NCBI GenBank assembly: GCA_044224925.1
Contig: JBGAJM010000003.1
Coordinates: 186,001-250,000, forward strand
Length of the DNA: 64,000 nt
Origin: Kapaibacterium sp044224925
GTDB lineage: Bacteria; Bacteroidota; Ignavibacteria; Kapaibacteriales; Kapaibacteriaceae
Direction: 5' to 3'
The notes beneath the pieces were generated by a model. It was not told where the DNA came from and did not search any database. It saw only the letters and a program-made list of their open reading frames with translations. Below, piece by piece: positions 1-8,986 of the stretch (the first letter of the stretch is position 1; every line of letters starts with the position of its first letter). The position numbers and the translations under genes are program-made.

Positions 1-1086
1 GCGGAACACCTTGAGTTGACGGTCGGCACCGCTACCGTTCTCGAGGATGTTGTACACATACTCAAGTTGCTTGCGCGAACCGAGATCGTCCACCACATCG
101 TCAACGAAGTCAAGAAGCTCCTTGATGAGTGCGCGTGCCGGCATTTCTTTCTGACGTCCGAAGTCGATGAGCTTTCCATCGAGTCCGTACCGCACCGCGC
201 GCCACTTGTTCTCCATCATGAGGGAGCGACGGTAGTGACGGAAGGAGAGGTTCTTTTCGTAGAGCGAGAAGAGCTTTGCGGCAATGGCCTGACAAAGCGC
301 GGCAATGGCAATGGTCTCTTCGATGCGCATCGGCAGGTCGCAGATGCGCACCTCGAGCGTTGGGAAGACGGGATGCGGACGGATGTCCCACCAGATCTTC
401 TTCGCATTGTCGATGGAACCCGTTTGCACGAGCAACTGCACATAGGCATCGTATTCCTTCCAGCTCGAGAACGAGTCGGGAAGCGCCGTGCGGGGGAATC
501 GTTCGAACACTTTCGAACGGTACGACTTCAATCCGGTCTCCATTCCCATCCAGAACGGCGAGTTCGACGAAATGGCCAAGACGTGCGGCATGAAGTATCG
601 CATCTCGTTCATCAGTTGGATCTGCGTCTCACGATTCTCGATGCCGATGTGGATGTGCATGCCGAAGATCAGGAGGGAACGTGCGAGCATCTGCATGTCT
701 TCCACCATCACCTTGTAACGCTCGTCGGGATAGATGTCCTGGTCCTGCCACTTCGCGAACGGATGCGTTGAAGCGGCGCCGATGCGAAGTCCGTTCTGAC
801 GTGCAAGGTGTGCCACGATGGACCTGATCTTCGTCACCTCGAACTGTGCCTCGGTGACGTTTCGACAGATACCTGTTCCGATCTCGAGCATCGATCCGTG
901 CATTTCCGGTTTGATGTGCTCGTGAAGGAGGAGGCGCCCCTTGGAAATGAGCTCGAGGTTCACATGCGACCGAAGGTCGGACGTGATCGGATCCAACACC
1001 ATGTACTCTTCTTCGATGCCCAGGGTGAAGCTGGGTCGGGAATACGGATCGTACGATCCGTCGTAGGTAACGCCAATGTCTTCCAT
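1..1086 (-). CDS. YbdK-type carboxylate-amine ligase (glutamate-cysteine ligase 2 family), 3' end cut by window edge
   Basis: The minus frame is open from ATG at 1086 to the left edge and gives 362 residues without a stop. The N-terminal motif TLGIEEEYMVLD (about residues 21-32) and the later HIHIGIEN and WWDIRPHP segments are typical of the YbdK/GCS2 family, which joins glutamate to cysteine or another amine using ATP. Family members have about 370-380 residues, so only a short C-terminal piece is missing. The enzyme should be cytosolic. A purine-rich stretch (GGGGCAG) lies about 6 nt before the ATG, and a TATATTCG box (1123-1116 on the minus strand) lies about 29 nt upstream. It is divergent from the gene at 1164. 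The real substrate cannot be told from sequence: many YbdK homologues have only weak glutamate-cysteine ligase activity. Confidence 0.88.
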   Translation of the reverse strand, partial: MEDIGVTYDGSYDPYSRPSFTLGIEEEYMVLDPITSDLRSHVNLELISKGRLLLHEHIKPEMHGSMLEIGTGICRNVTEAQFEVTKIRSIVAHLARQNGLRIGAASTHPFAKWQDQDIYPDERYKVMVEDMQMLARSLLIFGMHIHIGIENRETQIQLMNEMRYFMPHVLAISSNSPFWMGMETGLKSYRSKVFERFPRTALPDSFSSWKEYDAYVQLLVQTGSIDNAKKIWWDIRPHPVFPTLEVRICDLPMRIEETIAIAALCQAIAAKLFSLYEKNLSFRHYRRSLMMENKWRAVRYGLDGKLIDFGRQKEMPARALIKELLDFVDDVVDDLGSRKQLEYVYNILENGSGADRQLKVFR

Positions 1087-1152
1087 GTTCGAACTGCCCC
1101 GTGTGAAGTTGAACTCGAATATAGTCGAAACTCGCACATGCCTCTTCCGTAC

Positions 1153-1160
1153 TAATTTCG
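1153..1160 (+). promoter_or_regulatory. Putative -7 box TAATTTCG, 3 nt before the start codon
   Basis: TAATTTCG differs from the Bacteroidota -7 consensus TAnnTTTG at one base and ends 3 nt before the ATG at 1164. No clear TTTG -33 element is visible at the expected distance. If used, transcription would begin at or next to the start codon. Confidence 0.35.
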
Positions 1161-1163
1161 TCT

Positions 1164-1643
1164 ATGACAGAATTCAGCATCCTCAGCAACGGCCGCATCG
1201 AACGATCGGCCGTCTACGTGAACGGCGAGCAGCTGCGCGGCGTGAAAGAGATCCTGTTGAGCCTCGACGAGAACGGCACCTTTGATGCCATTCTGCAGTA
1301 CGTGGGCGTCGACGGACAACTGTATACCCGACAGATGTTCAACGAATACCTGGACTCGGTGCAGACCACCGAACCCACCTTTTCCGAGGAAGAAGCGTCG
1401 CGCATGCGATTGCTGACCGTGCAGAGCGATGGCGACATCGGCAATACGGTGGTCTTCCTCGATAACGAGGAACAGATGGGCATCGTGAGTCTGTACGTGC
1501 ACATGAAATCACCCACGCACACGTCTGGTGGACTTCGTGCCTTCTTCTCCGGCAAAAAGGACATCCCCGAACGCGCGGAGTTCAAAGCCGAGATCACCTA
1601 CCGAAACGACGACGATTCGCTCTCCTCCGAGGAGCTGTACTGA
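1164..1643 (+). CDS. Conserved-looking protein of unknown function, 159 aa
   Basis: I do not recognise this protein. It is acidic and soluble, has no signal peptide or membrane segment, and reads as a mixed alpha/beta protein with a glutamate-rich middle and the C-terminal end SSEELY. It is translationally coupled to the next gene: its stop TGA (1641-1643) shares a base with the next ATG (1643) in a TGATG junction. The pair therefore probably works together, with this protein in the cytosol and the partner in the envelope. It is divergent from the YbdK-like gene. Function unknown. Confidence 0.7.
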   Translation: MTEFSILSNGRIERSAVYVNGEQLRGVKEILLSLDENGTFDAILQYVGVDGQLYTRQMFNEYLDSVQTTEPTFSEEEASRMRLLTVQSDGDIGNTVVFLDNEEQMGIVSLYVHMKSPTHTSGGLRAFFSGKKDIPERAEFKAEITYRNDDDSLSSEELY

Positions 1644-2293
1644 TGAACCTGTTCAAACGCATTTCTGTTCTTGCCCTCCTCCTTGCCTCCCTCGCTTCCC
1701 TCGTTCCCATGGATGCGTTCGCGCAACGTCGTGGCGGCTCATTCGGTGGAAGCCGCGGTGGTGGCGGTGGACGGTCGTTCGGCGGATCGCGCCCGAGCGG
1801 TGGTGGCAGTTCCTTTGGACGTTCGCGCCCTAGCACGCGACCGTATTCCGGATCGTATCAACGCAACAGCTACGGTAGCACGCGAAGCAGCACGGGCAAC
1901 ATGCCGCGCTATGGCACACCCCTACGCCAAGAGTCACGCACGATGGCTGCCAACGGTGGCGCGAACACACGGTATGTGTTCAACAACTACGGCGGCATGG
2001 GCGATCGATTCATGATGGGCTACATGATGGGATCGATGCCGTGGTACTACGGCATGCCCTTCCACCCCGCCTTCTACTATGCACGACCGTATCAGGTGGT
2101 GAATCCCGACGGGACGGTAAGTGTCTATCCCGGACAGTTCCAATGGGGCACGCTGTTCTTCATGCTGCTGCTCTTCGTGGGCATCATCTTCATTCTCTAC
2201 GTGGCCATTCAATCGCGGAAGAGAAGGCGCTTTGAAGGCGGCGGGGGATCAAGTGGTGATGGCGACGATTGGTCGCGATCTTCCTTTGCCTGA
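1643..2293 (+). CDS. Glycine/serine/arginine-rich exported protein with one C-terminal membrane helix, 216 aa
   Basis: The N-terminus is a good signal peptide (MNLFKR, then a leucine-rich stretch, cleavage after about DAFA, residue 27). It is followed by a low-complexity Gly/Ser/Arg region (residues 28-90), a Met/Tyr/Pro-rich region containing MMGYMMGSMPWYYGMPF, and a membrane helix (about 170-190, FFMLLLFVGIIFILYVAI). A basic stop-transfer (RKRRR) and an acidic Gly/Ser tail follow. The predicted topology has the low-complexity part outside the inner membrane and the tail in the cytosol. The start is fixed by the TGATG overlap with the previous gene. No family recognised; the Gly-rich part resembles flexible linkers in envelope proteins. 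Confidence 0.65.
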   Translation: MNLFKRISVLALLLASLASLVPMDAFAQRRGGSFGGSRGGGGGRSFGGSRPSGGGSSFGRSRPSTRPYSGSYQRNSYGSTRSSTGNMPRYGTPLRQESRTMAANGGANTRYVFNNYGGMGDRFMMGYMMGSMPWYYGMPFHPAFYYARPYQVVNPDGTVSVYPGQFQWGTLFFMLLLFVGIIFILYVAIQSRKRRRFEGGGGSSGDGDDWSRSSFA

Positions 2294-2325
2294 CCTGCGA
2301 CAACACATCGATCACAAAAAGAGAA

Positions 2326-2349
2326 GGCGCTCCGTTTGGAGCGCCTTTG
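2326..2349 (+). terminator. Rho-independent terminator between convergent genes
   Basis: GGCGCTCC (2326-2333) pairs with GGAGCGCC (2338-2345) across a GTTT loop and is followed by TTTGTTGTTT. On the other strand an A-rich run (2315-2320) precedes the stem, so it may work in both directions and also serve the protease gene ending at 2373. Confidence 0.8.
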
Positions 2350-2372
2350 TTGTTTCGAGAGATGATGTGCGA

Positions 2373-5300
2373 TCACTTGAGCACGGGAAGCGTGAGTGTT
2401 TGCGAGGATGCGCCGCTTCGAACGATCACACGATACATGCCGGATGAGAGCGTCGGTACAGCGATCGTGGCCTGACCGTTTCCGGCAGCAACGAACTCGG
2501 AGATGACCGTTGCGCCGCGTTCATCCACGATGGTGATCGTGGTCGGAACGACGGTGTTCAATCCGCTGATGTTCACTACATCTCGCGCCGGTACCGGATA
2601 GATGAAGACGCCGGACATCTGTTCGGTTTCAAGTACATCGGTCGGTGCCGTTACATTCGTTTTGAGTGGCAGCTCCATTGGTGTGGCAACGCCAGCGATC
2701 TTGACCATGAACTTTCCGCCATAGGTGCCGAGTGCCGTTGCATAGCAACGAATGCCGAACTGGGCGTTGGTGCCGGGTTGAATGGTCTTTGGCAGCGGCG
2801 TGCTCACGCGGTACGAAGAATCGGGTGTGCCGGGATCGAGAACGAAGTAGGTGCTGTCGATCGATGCCGGTGCTGCGCCAACATTGTTCAGTGTGGCAAA
2901 ACGATTCCGTGTTTGCGTTGGATTGATCGTTCCGAAGTCAAGCGTTTGCACGCTGAACTCGAGCTTCTTCGGTGCATTCGGTCCGGCATACAGATAGGTC
3001 AGCACGCCAAGGGCATCGCCCACCATCAAGCAGTACGTCGTCCCGTTGATCACGCCGCCGCGGGCTTCGACCAGCGTTGGCACGGGACGTGAAAGGATGG
3101 CCTGCCACGAAACGCCATTGTCGTCGGAACCGTAGGCTTCTCCATTCTGTCCTACGAGCACATGATGTCCACCCGGACTCGTGGCCGCTTCGGGAATGAT
3201 TCCGAGTGATGCGACACTGAAGACGTTGGTCTTCCATGTGGCGCCGGCATCGGTGGAGTTGGCGATGAGATACGCAGCTGTTGAGGTCTTCGTTGGACGG
3301 TAGATGATCACGCCGTTCTTTCCATCGCGGAACGCCATACCGATGATCGTTCCTTGCGGAACGTTGAAGGACGCCGACGTCCACGACTGACCTTTGTTCA
3401 CCGTACGATAGACGCGGTTGTTGGTCGATGCGAAGAAGCAGGTATCGCCGATCCACTGCACAGTACCGGCAACGACCTTTTCGCCGCTGACCGGTTGTGG
3501 CTTGGTACCATAGGCGGCCCATGTCGTGCCACCATTGGTAGAGCGACCAATGCCCCATTGCGTCGACGCTGCACTGCCGATACAGATCCCGTTGTTCGCA
3601 TCGAAGAAGTGCACATCGTCCACCGAAGAGGCGAACGACGATACGCTCGTCGATACCCAGTTCGATCCGCCGGTCGTGGTGCGAAGAATGGCGGTCGAGC
3701 CGCCGCTACCACCACCTGCCCAAGCATTATTGGCACTTATGGCCGTGAAGGCCGTTGCACGGAAGTTCAACTGATTGCCGGCATTGCCGAACGAAGAGGC
3801 GCGGATCCACACTGGAGTGTTGCCGAGATACATCCCCGTTGCCCAGAGCGTTCCGTCCGGTGCGAGGATGGAGTGATCGAACGTGTACGGACTGTTCGAG
3901 GCACTCACAGCGTAGTCGAGCGTGTTGTTGGTCGACAGGCGCACCGGCATCTGAATGAGTTCGTAGTTGATGTAGGTGTTGCTCTTCAACCGGAAGCCCA
4001 GTTGAATGGTCGACTCATACCATGGGTAGGCAGCACCGAGTTCGATCTCGACAGTGGCCGTCTTCGATTCGCCACGAGCAATGTTGCCCATCGGCACTTC
4101 GGTGGTCGTGACCACGGTGGTGTATGGATCAAGCGATTGCAGTGACACAGACGCGTTTGGCGCGTCGGCCAAGGCATTGGTAACGGTGACGGTGAGCGTG
4201 ACCCTTCCGTTCTGCGTGATCGTTGCGCCGCTGCTCGACACCATCTTGGAGATGTACAGACCCGGGAGGCGGGAGCCCGATGTGAACGAGCTGTTCACGA
4301 CAAGAGCATTCGTAGCATTTACGCGACCCCAGAACTGCTGTCGATTGTTGATCGCACCGGGAAGCGCATCGCTCGTCGACCTGATCTGTTGCAAGATCAT
4401 GAGCGGTGTCCAGTCCATGTGCTTGGTCTTGATCAACCCGCAGATGCCGGCAACGAGTGGACAGGAGAAGGAGGTCCCGAATACGGAATTGTAGGAGTTG
4501 TTCGGATAGGTGGACGTGATCGCCTCGCCCGGTGCATACGTCGTGGCGGCCCATCCATAGTTCGAGAAGCCGCTCGGCACATCCGAATTGTTCACAGAAC
4601 CAACGGCCAACACGTTTTCGGCGCAGGCAGGGTAGAATGGTTGATCGTCCATGTTCAGTCCGCTGTTGCCCGTCGCAGCCACGACCAGCGAACCCTTTGC
4701 CGTTGCATAGTTCACAACGTCTTGTGCGCTTGGGTCGGCACCGGCTCCACCCCACGAGCAATTGATGATGTGGGCACCAAGGTCCGCGGCATACTTGATC
4801 GCTTCATATCCGCGGAAGATCCCGCGCACACCAAGTTGGTCCGTGCCACACTTGATCGGAATGATCGTGCACTCAAAGCCCGTACTCGCAACACCCTTCG
4901 TGTTGTTCGTTGCGGCGCCAGCGCAGCCGGCCGTCAGCGTTCCGTGCGAGGTCTCACCGTCGATATTGGACGGGTTCACGCGTGGGTCGTTATCGGGCTG
5001 GAACTGACCGGAATAGGCCTGACCTGCAGAGACGTTGCCCACGAAATCCCATCCGCGGATATCGTCGATGTAGCCATTGCCGTCGTCGTCCCTGTTGTTG
5101 TTCGGGATCTCCTTCGGATTCGACCAGATCTTCGATGCGAGGTCTTCATGTTGCCAGTCGGTACCGGAGTCCACAATGGCGATGAGCACATCCTTCGAGC
5201 CCTTCGTCACATCCCATGCACCAGGTAACTTCATCGACTGCATGTGGCCCTGCTGATTGAAGCGCGCATCGTTCGGCGTGTAAGCGAACTGATGCACACG

Positions 5301-5741
5301 CATCGGCACGGCATACTCCACGTCCGGATTCTTCATGAGTTCCTTGCACAGATCGAACGGCTCCATGGGCTCGTCGTACTGGATGGTGAACATGCGATCC
5401 AGTCCCGTTGCCTGCACCAGCGGATCGCTTGCTGCCGTTGTCGTGGGCAAGGCCGTGTACTCGATGCTGCGAACACGTACACGCTCGAGGTCCACGTTCA
5501 ACACGCTTCCCTGCAGCGTGCGCTCACCCTTGATGGGCATGTGCACGGCGCGCGTCTTCACGATCACCACGCCGCTCACATAGGAGCCGGCCGGCAGTCG
5601 TTCGATGCGCATGATGGTGGGAGTTGTTCGAACTCCGCTGGGAAGGGAGGCCGCCGGTCGGGCGATCGAGTAGAATTCAGAAGGTGTGGTTGCGGCTGAG
5701 AGCGTGACAACGCTCAGAAGGAGAACGAACAACGATCGCAT
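2373..5741 (-). CDS. Secreted subtilisin-like serine protease (S8) with BNR-type repeats and T9SS sorting domain, 1122 aa
   Basis: The start chosen is the ATG at 5741, because it opens a signal peptide (MRSLFVLLLSVVTLSA) and leaves a 35-nt gap to the upstream gene; the frame stays open further upstream but overlaps that gene. A prodomain-like region is followed by the S8 catalytic domain: Asp191 (IVDSGTD), His266 (SHGTLTAG), oxyanion Asn359 (ATGNSG) and Ser424 (FGTSFSCP), so the triad is complete. After it come a CARDB-like stretch and several Asp-box/BNR repeats (STNGGTTW, TVNKGQSW, SDDNGVSW) expected to form a beta-propeller. A choice-of-anchor-like Ig domain follows, then a T9SS type-A C-terminus (VYPVPARDVVNISG to the end). 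It should be exported by Sec and carried across the outer membrane by T9SS. It probably shares a transcript with the gingipain-like gene just upstream. Confidence 0.9.
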   Translation of the reverse strand: MRSLFVLLLSVVTLSAATTPSEFYSIARPAASLPSGVRTTPTIMRIERLPAGSYVSGVVIVKTRAVHMPIKGERTLQGSVLNVDLERVRVRSIEYTALPTTTAASDPLVQATGLDRMFTIQYDEPMEPFDLCKELMKNPDVEYAVPMRVHQFAYTPNDARFNQQGHMQSMKLPGAWDVTKGSKDVLIAIVDSGTDWQHEDLASKIWSNPKEIPNNNRDDDGNGYIDDIRGWDFVGNVSAGQAYSGQFQPDNDPRVNPSNIDGETSHGTLTAGCAGAATNNTKGVASTGFECTIIPIKCGTDQLGVRGIFRGYEAIKYAADLGAHIINCSWGGAGADPSAQDVVNYATAKGSLVVAATGNSGLNMDDQPFYPACAENVLAVGSVNNSDVPSGFSNYGWAATTYAPGEAITSTYPNNSYNSVFGTSFSCPLVAGICGLIKTKHMDWTPLMILQQIRSTSDALPGAINNRQQFWGRVNATNALVVNSSFTSGSRLPGLYISKMVSSSGATITQNGRVTLTVTVTNALADAPNASVSLQSLDPYTTVVTTTEVPMGNIARGESKTATVEIELGAAYPWYESTIQLGFRLKSNTYINYELIQMPVRLSTNNTLDYAVSASNSPYTFDHSILAPDGTLWATGMYLGNTPVWIRASSFGNAGNQLNFRATAFTAISANNAWAGGGSGGSTAILRTTTGGSNWVSTSVSSFASSVDDVHFFDANNGICIGSAASTQWGIGRSTNGGTTWAAYGTKPQPVSGEKVVAGTVQWIGDTCFFASTNNRVYRTVNKGQSWTSASFNVPQGTIIGMAFRDGKNGVIIYRPTKTSTAAYLIANSTDAGATWKTNVFSVASLGIIPEAATSPGGHHVLVGQNGEAYGSDDNGVSWQAILSRPVPTLVEARGGVINGTTYCLMVGDALGVLTYLYAGPNAPKKLEFSVQTLDFGTINPTQTRNRFATLNNVGAAPASIDSTYFVLDPGTPDSSYRVSTPLPKTIQPGTNAQFGIRCYATALGTYGGKFMVKIAGVATPMELPLKTNVTAPTDVLETEQMSGVFIYPVPARDVVNISGLNTVVPTTITIVDERGATVISEFVAAGNGQATIAVPTLSSGMYRVIVRSGASSQTLTLPVLK

Positions 5742-5776
5742 AGGCTCTTGAAAATTGGTTGCGGAGAGTTTCAATG

Positions 5777-7864
5777 TTACCGAATTACCTGCACAATTTG
5801 GCTGTTGGGACCGACCACGATCAGATAGGGTGCAGGTGGAAGGGTGGCAGGGAACCAACGTCCCTCCAGTATCCCATCGTGCTCTGTGAGCGGGAGTTCC
5901 GCCACGACCTCTCCCAGCATCGATACCACGAGCGCCGTGGAAGGCATGCCCGGCCGTGCAGATGTCGAGATATGGCAAGAAGTTGCGACCACGGAGGGCG
6001 TTACACGGAGGCTGGCGGATGCAGTGGAGGAGGGGGCGACCGAACTGGTGGGGTTCTCTACGATCTCCCCGCGTCCGAACACGTCGTTGTATCGGCTCAC
6101 CGCGTTCGGATAGGTCTCGTATGGATACTCCGGAACGCCATACCGGATCGGACGGACTCGAATGAACCGTGACGATCCGATCATGGTCAGTGGTGCCGCA
6201 ACGGGATTCTCGTCGAGCCGTGGCTCGTACCGAACGATCTGCGAGTAGGGTCCGTAGCGAGTTGGAGCGCCGTCGATGGAATAGGCATTGGCCCCATCCA
6301 CGGGTTTGAACACAGCCGTGAGGCCGCTCTCGCCCGGCACGATCTCGACGGACGTCATCACCATGTCGAGAAGGCGGAGCGTCGGGTCACCCATGAGATC
6401 GTTCTGCACGCCCCGCAGTCCGAGCCGGAACGGTGTTGCCACGGTTGGTGTGGCGGTCTCGATCACCATACTTCCCATGTATTCGCCGGCATTGTTCTGC
6501 GACGTCATGGCACACTCGCCAATGGTCTCTCCGTGAGCCAGCTGATGCAGGAACCAGTGCGGACGTCCGCTCCAAGCACACGTCAGCGTTGTGCCATTGT
6601 TCGCAAGAGCGGCACGCATCAAGTTGTCCGTGGCATCGAAGTCGCCGAAATAGCTACCGAACAATTCGGTGAACACAGCGTTCACGGGCGATGTAGCGAA
6701 ATCGGCCGTGGTGCCCACGCCGGTACAATGTTCATAACCGCCACCGCCGCAGCCATAGGCCAGGAGGACGGACGTGGTGTCGAGACTCGGACGGGTCCCA
6801 CCTGCGAACCAGTCGCCCTCGATGATGTTGTTGTGACCCACAATGGCACTGAACGACCTCCATCCGCTTGCCGCAAAGGCCTCGATGGTCACGCGGTCCG
6901 CTGTGCTGTCGATGAACGGACCGAAGTTGTCGTCGATCAAGGCACGCATGGGTGGACGCGTAGCGAGCGTTCGATAGGCGTGGTCCTTGTCCATGTATCG
7001 TCGCAACAGGTCCAGCTCTGCCATGGAGGTGTCGGACACGGCACCGAAGGCGGGAAGGCGGCGAAAGTCCACTCTTCCGATGGCCACTTCCACATCCGTG
7101 GGGATCTGACATTGATCGAACTTTCCGTCGAAGGGTGCGTTGCGGTTCTCCGGACGTTGGGCAATGGCCTCCGACGTGATGTTCACAACGGAGTCGGTCC
7201 AATCGGCGGCCGACGACCTGCCGGGGGTCGACTCCAGATCGGCATAGTACAGGTCGGTCGGCCATGCACCGCCATGCTCAGGGTGTCCGTCCGGGTTGAT
7301 GATGGCCCCTTCCGAGGCGAATCCGCCCGAGTAGGGAACAGGGACCTGACCGAAGAGGAAGACGTGGGTGAGCGGACCCCGTGTAGTGTCCAGATAGGCC
7401 TGATAGATCTTCTGCTTGACCAACGGAACCTCGGCCATCGGACCCATGGTGGGCGGCAGGAGGATCTCGTCGACATTCCATCCCTCCCTGGCCACGTCCT
7501 CCTTCCACCGTTCGATCTCGGTGGCCAAGGCCGTGCGCGTTCGAAGGTCTGTCACGATCGCAGCACGCTGATACACCGGAGTGGCGGGTACCGTGCGTCC
7601 CATGCGGACGTAATGCGTCCCGAACGGACGTGCCGTGTCGGGGTTCGGTGGGGTATAGAGGCGATGGTCTTCGATCACCTCGACCAACGGATAACGGATG
7701 CTACGGCCCGGGGTCCACATCGTCTGTTCGGGCAGCTTCCAGGCATAGGTCGGGCGCGGACCCGGCAACGTCGTGTTCCACAGGCAGTACTGCCGTGTGG
7801 GCTGGGCTGCAGCCACGATGGTCAGAAAAATCGCGAGCGACGTTGTAACCAAGATCCGCTTCAT
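5777..7864 (-). CDS. Gingipain-like (peptidase C25 fold) secreted protein with T9SS C-terminus, 695 aa
   Basis: A signal peptide (MKRILVTTSLAIFLTIVAAA) precedes a caspase-like domain with C25 hallmarks: a beta strand LTHVFLFGQ, the segment WPTDLYYADLE, VEVAIGRVDF followed by a helix, and LMGDPTLRLL near the end of the domain. Candidate catalytic residues are the His in FSAIVGHNN and the Cys in LLAYGCGGG. The spacing fits C25, but the His is not followed by the usual Gly-Ser, so activity is uncertain. The C-terminus resembles a T9SS type-A sorting domain (SMLGEVVAELPL ... LPPAPYLIVV). At 695 aa it is shorter than PorU, so it is more likely a cargo protease than the sortase. It lies 35 nt upstream of the S8 protease on the same strand, suggesting a protease operon. 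Confidence 0.65.
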   Translation of the reverse strand: MKRILVTTSLAIFLTIVAAAQPTRQYCLWNTTLPGPRPTYAWKLPEQTMWTPGRSIRYPLVEVIEDHRLYTPPNPDTARPFGTHYVRMGRTVPATPVYQRAAIVTDLRTRTALATEIERWKEDVAREGWNVDEILLPPTMGPMAEVPLVKQKIYQAYLDTTRGPLTHVFLFGQVPVPYSGGFASEGAIINPDGHPEHGGAWPTDLYYADLESTPGRSSAADWTDSVVNITSEAIAQRPENRNAPFDGKFDQCQIPTDVEVAIGRVDFRRLPAFGAVSDTSMAELDLLRRYMDKDHAYRTLATRPPMRALIDDNFGPFIDSTADRVTIEAFAASGWRSFSAIVGHNNIIEGDWFAGGTRPSLDTTSVLLAYGCGGGGYEHCTGVGTTADFATSPVNAVFTELFGSYFGDFDATDNLMRAALANNGTTLTCAWSGRPHWFLHQLAHGETIGECAMTSQNNAGEYMGSMVIETATPTVATPFRLGLRGVQNDLMGDPTLRLLDMVMTSVEIVPGESGLTAVFKPVDGANAYSIDGAPTRYGPYSQIVRYEPRLDENPVAAPLTMIGSSRFIRVRPIRYGVPEYPYETYPNAVSRYNDVFGRGEIVENPTSSVAPSSTASASLRVTPSVVATSCHISTSARPGMPSTALVVSMLGEVVAELPLTEHDGILEGRWFPATLPPAPYLIVVGPNSQIVQVIR

Positions 7865-8014
7865 GGTTTGTTGCCTGTAGAGTCGGTTGACATGGTTCGA
7901 ATGACAACAAATTGGCGAAAGAGATACCGCGGACGTTAAACCCGGTTCTCCATCGGAAACCCAAACGACTCATACACACCGCAATTTCTTCTCATCTGTT
8001 TCTTTGGAGTTTGT

Positions 8015-8806
8015 ATGAAACGCACGACGGCAATGCTCAGCCTCATGGCAGGTGCAGCATTCGCGCTGATGGTTGGTATGACGAGTTGCTCCAACAACGG
8101 CGCAACGGCCCCTGTGGCAACGGACGATGTCCAGGCCCTGTACATGACGACGATCCCGAATCCGGACATGGAAGAAATGTCGATCAGCGACGCATCGCTT
8201 GATATGCAGATGATGCCAATGCCTCCACAAGGCGACAACCGTCGTCTGCCCTTCGGTGATCTGCTCCGCGCTCTGAAGCTCGATTCTGCACAGATCGTTG
8301 CTGTTCGCGCCCTGCTTGCCGATCACGAAGCCTGCATGAAGTCGGCCATGGAAGCCCTCCGCGCTTCTGAGAAGGCCATCATCGAGCGCGCCAAGGCAGC
8401 TCGTCAAGAGATCGTTGCACAAGTGAAGGACGGTACACTGGACCGTAAGACGGCCGGTGAGAAGCTCCGCGCTCTGAACCAAGCAACACGCGATGCCCTG
8501 AAGAACAATCCGCTGCGTGCCGATGCGATCGCAGCTCGCAAGGCCTGCGATGATGCCTTCTTCTCTGCCCTTCGTGCCATCCTCACCGAGCGTCAAGCTG
8601 CCATTCTTGCAGACTGGCTGACGAAGCGCGCTGGTAATCCAAACGGTGGCAAGCCAGACGGCGGTCCCGGTCGCGGTAACCCAGGTGGCGGCGACACGAC
8701 ACGCGGTGGTGGCAACCACGGTGGTGGCGACACGACGCGCGGCGGTGGCAACCCAGGCGGTGGCGACACCACACGCGGTGGCGGCCCCGGCCCACGCCGT
8801 CCGTAA
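8015..8806 (+). CDS. Lipoprotein with Spy/CpxP-like helical domain and Gly-rich repeat tail, 263 aa
   Basis: The signal peptide ends in a lipobox-like sequence with Cys25 (GMTSC), so the mature protein should be lipid-anchored. Residues 75-200 are almost all helix, with paired charges and an LTERQAAIL segment that recalls the LTxxQ motif of Spy/CpxP periplasmic chaperone-like proteins; this link is weak. The last 50 residues are three 12-residue repeats (core GGGDTTRGGGN) ending in a Pro/Arg tail. GGAG lies 5 nt before the ATG. The gene stands alone: it is divergent from the protease pair and followed by a strong terminator. Its role may be envelope stress or metal sensing, which is inference only. 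Confidence 0.7.
   Translation: MKRTTAMLSLMAGAAFALMVGMTSCSNNGATAPVATDDVQALYMTTIPNPDMEEMSISDASLDMQMMPMPPQGDNRRLPFGDLLRALKLDSAQIVAVRALLADHEACMKSAMEALRASEKAIIERAKAARQEIVAQVKDGTLDRKTAGEKLRALNQATRDALKNNPLRADAIAARKACDDAFFSALRAILTERQAAILADWLTKRAGNPNGGKPDGGPGRGNPGGGDTTRGGGNHGGGDTTRGGGNPGGGDTTRGGGPGPRRP
8681..8788 (+). repeat. Three in-frame 36-bp tandem repeats coding for a Gly-rich tail
   Basis: Units at 8681-8716, 8717-8752 and 8753-8788 encode variants of PGGGDTTRGGGN. They differ at several third positions (for example ACGACA, ACGACG, ACCACA for Thr-Thr plus the start of Arg), so the repeat is kept at the protein level and is not a fresh duplication. Confidence 0.9.
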
Positions 8807-8830
8807 CAGACTCTCGTAGCGAATATCACA

Positions 8831-8865
8831 GCCCGCCGATCCTCACCGATCGGCGGGCTTTTTTT
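8831..8865 (+). terminator. Strong rho-independent terminator
   Basis: GCCCGCCGAT (8831-8840) pairs perfectly with ATCGGCGGGC (8849-8858) over an 8-nt loop and is followed by seven T residues. Confidence 0.93.
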
Positions 8866-8885
8866 ATGCCGTACACACTTTTTCC

Positions 8886-8914
8886 TTGACAGCGGGACGC
8901 GAACACAGTACATT
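8886..8914 (+). promoter_or_regulatory. Putative promoter TTGACA - 17 nt - TACATT
   Basis: TTGACA (8886-8891) and TACATT (8909-8914) are exactly 17 nt apart, a sigma70-like layout of the E. coli type and unlike the TTTG/TAnnTTTG promoters elsewhere in this window. It lies about 75-100 nt upstream of the large T9SS gene. Confidence 0.45.
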
Positions 8915-8986
8915 GCCATAGGTACGTAAGTAAAACCACGTACGCGCGTTGATAAACATCGTCGATCCTCGCTTCTTTCACGAGGG

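Noticed and set aside
5742..5978. N-terminal extension of the subtilisin-like protease to 5978
   Set aside because: It overlaps the gingipain-like gene, is low in plausible protein features, and hides a good signal peptide that starts at 5741.
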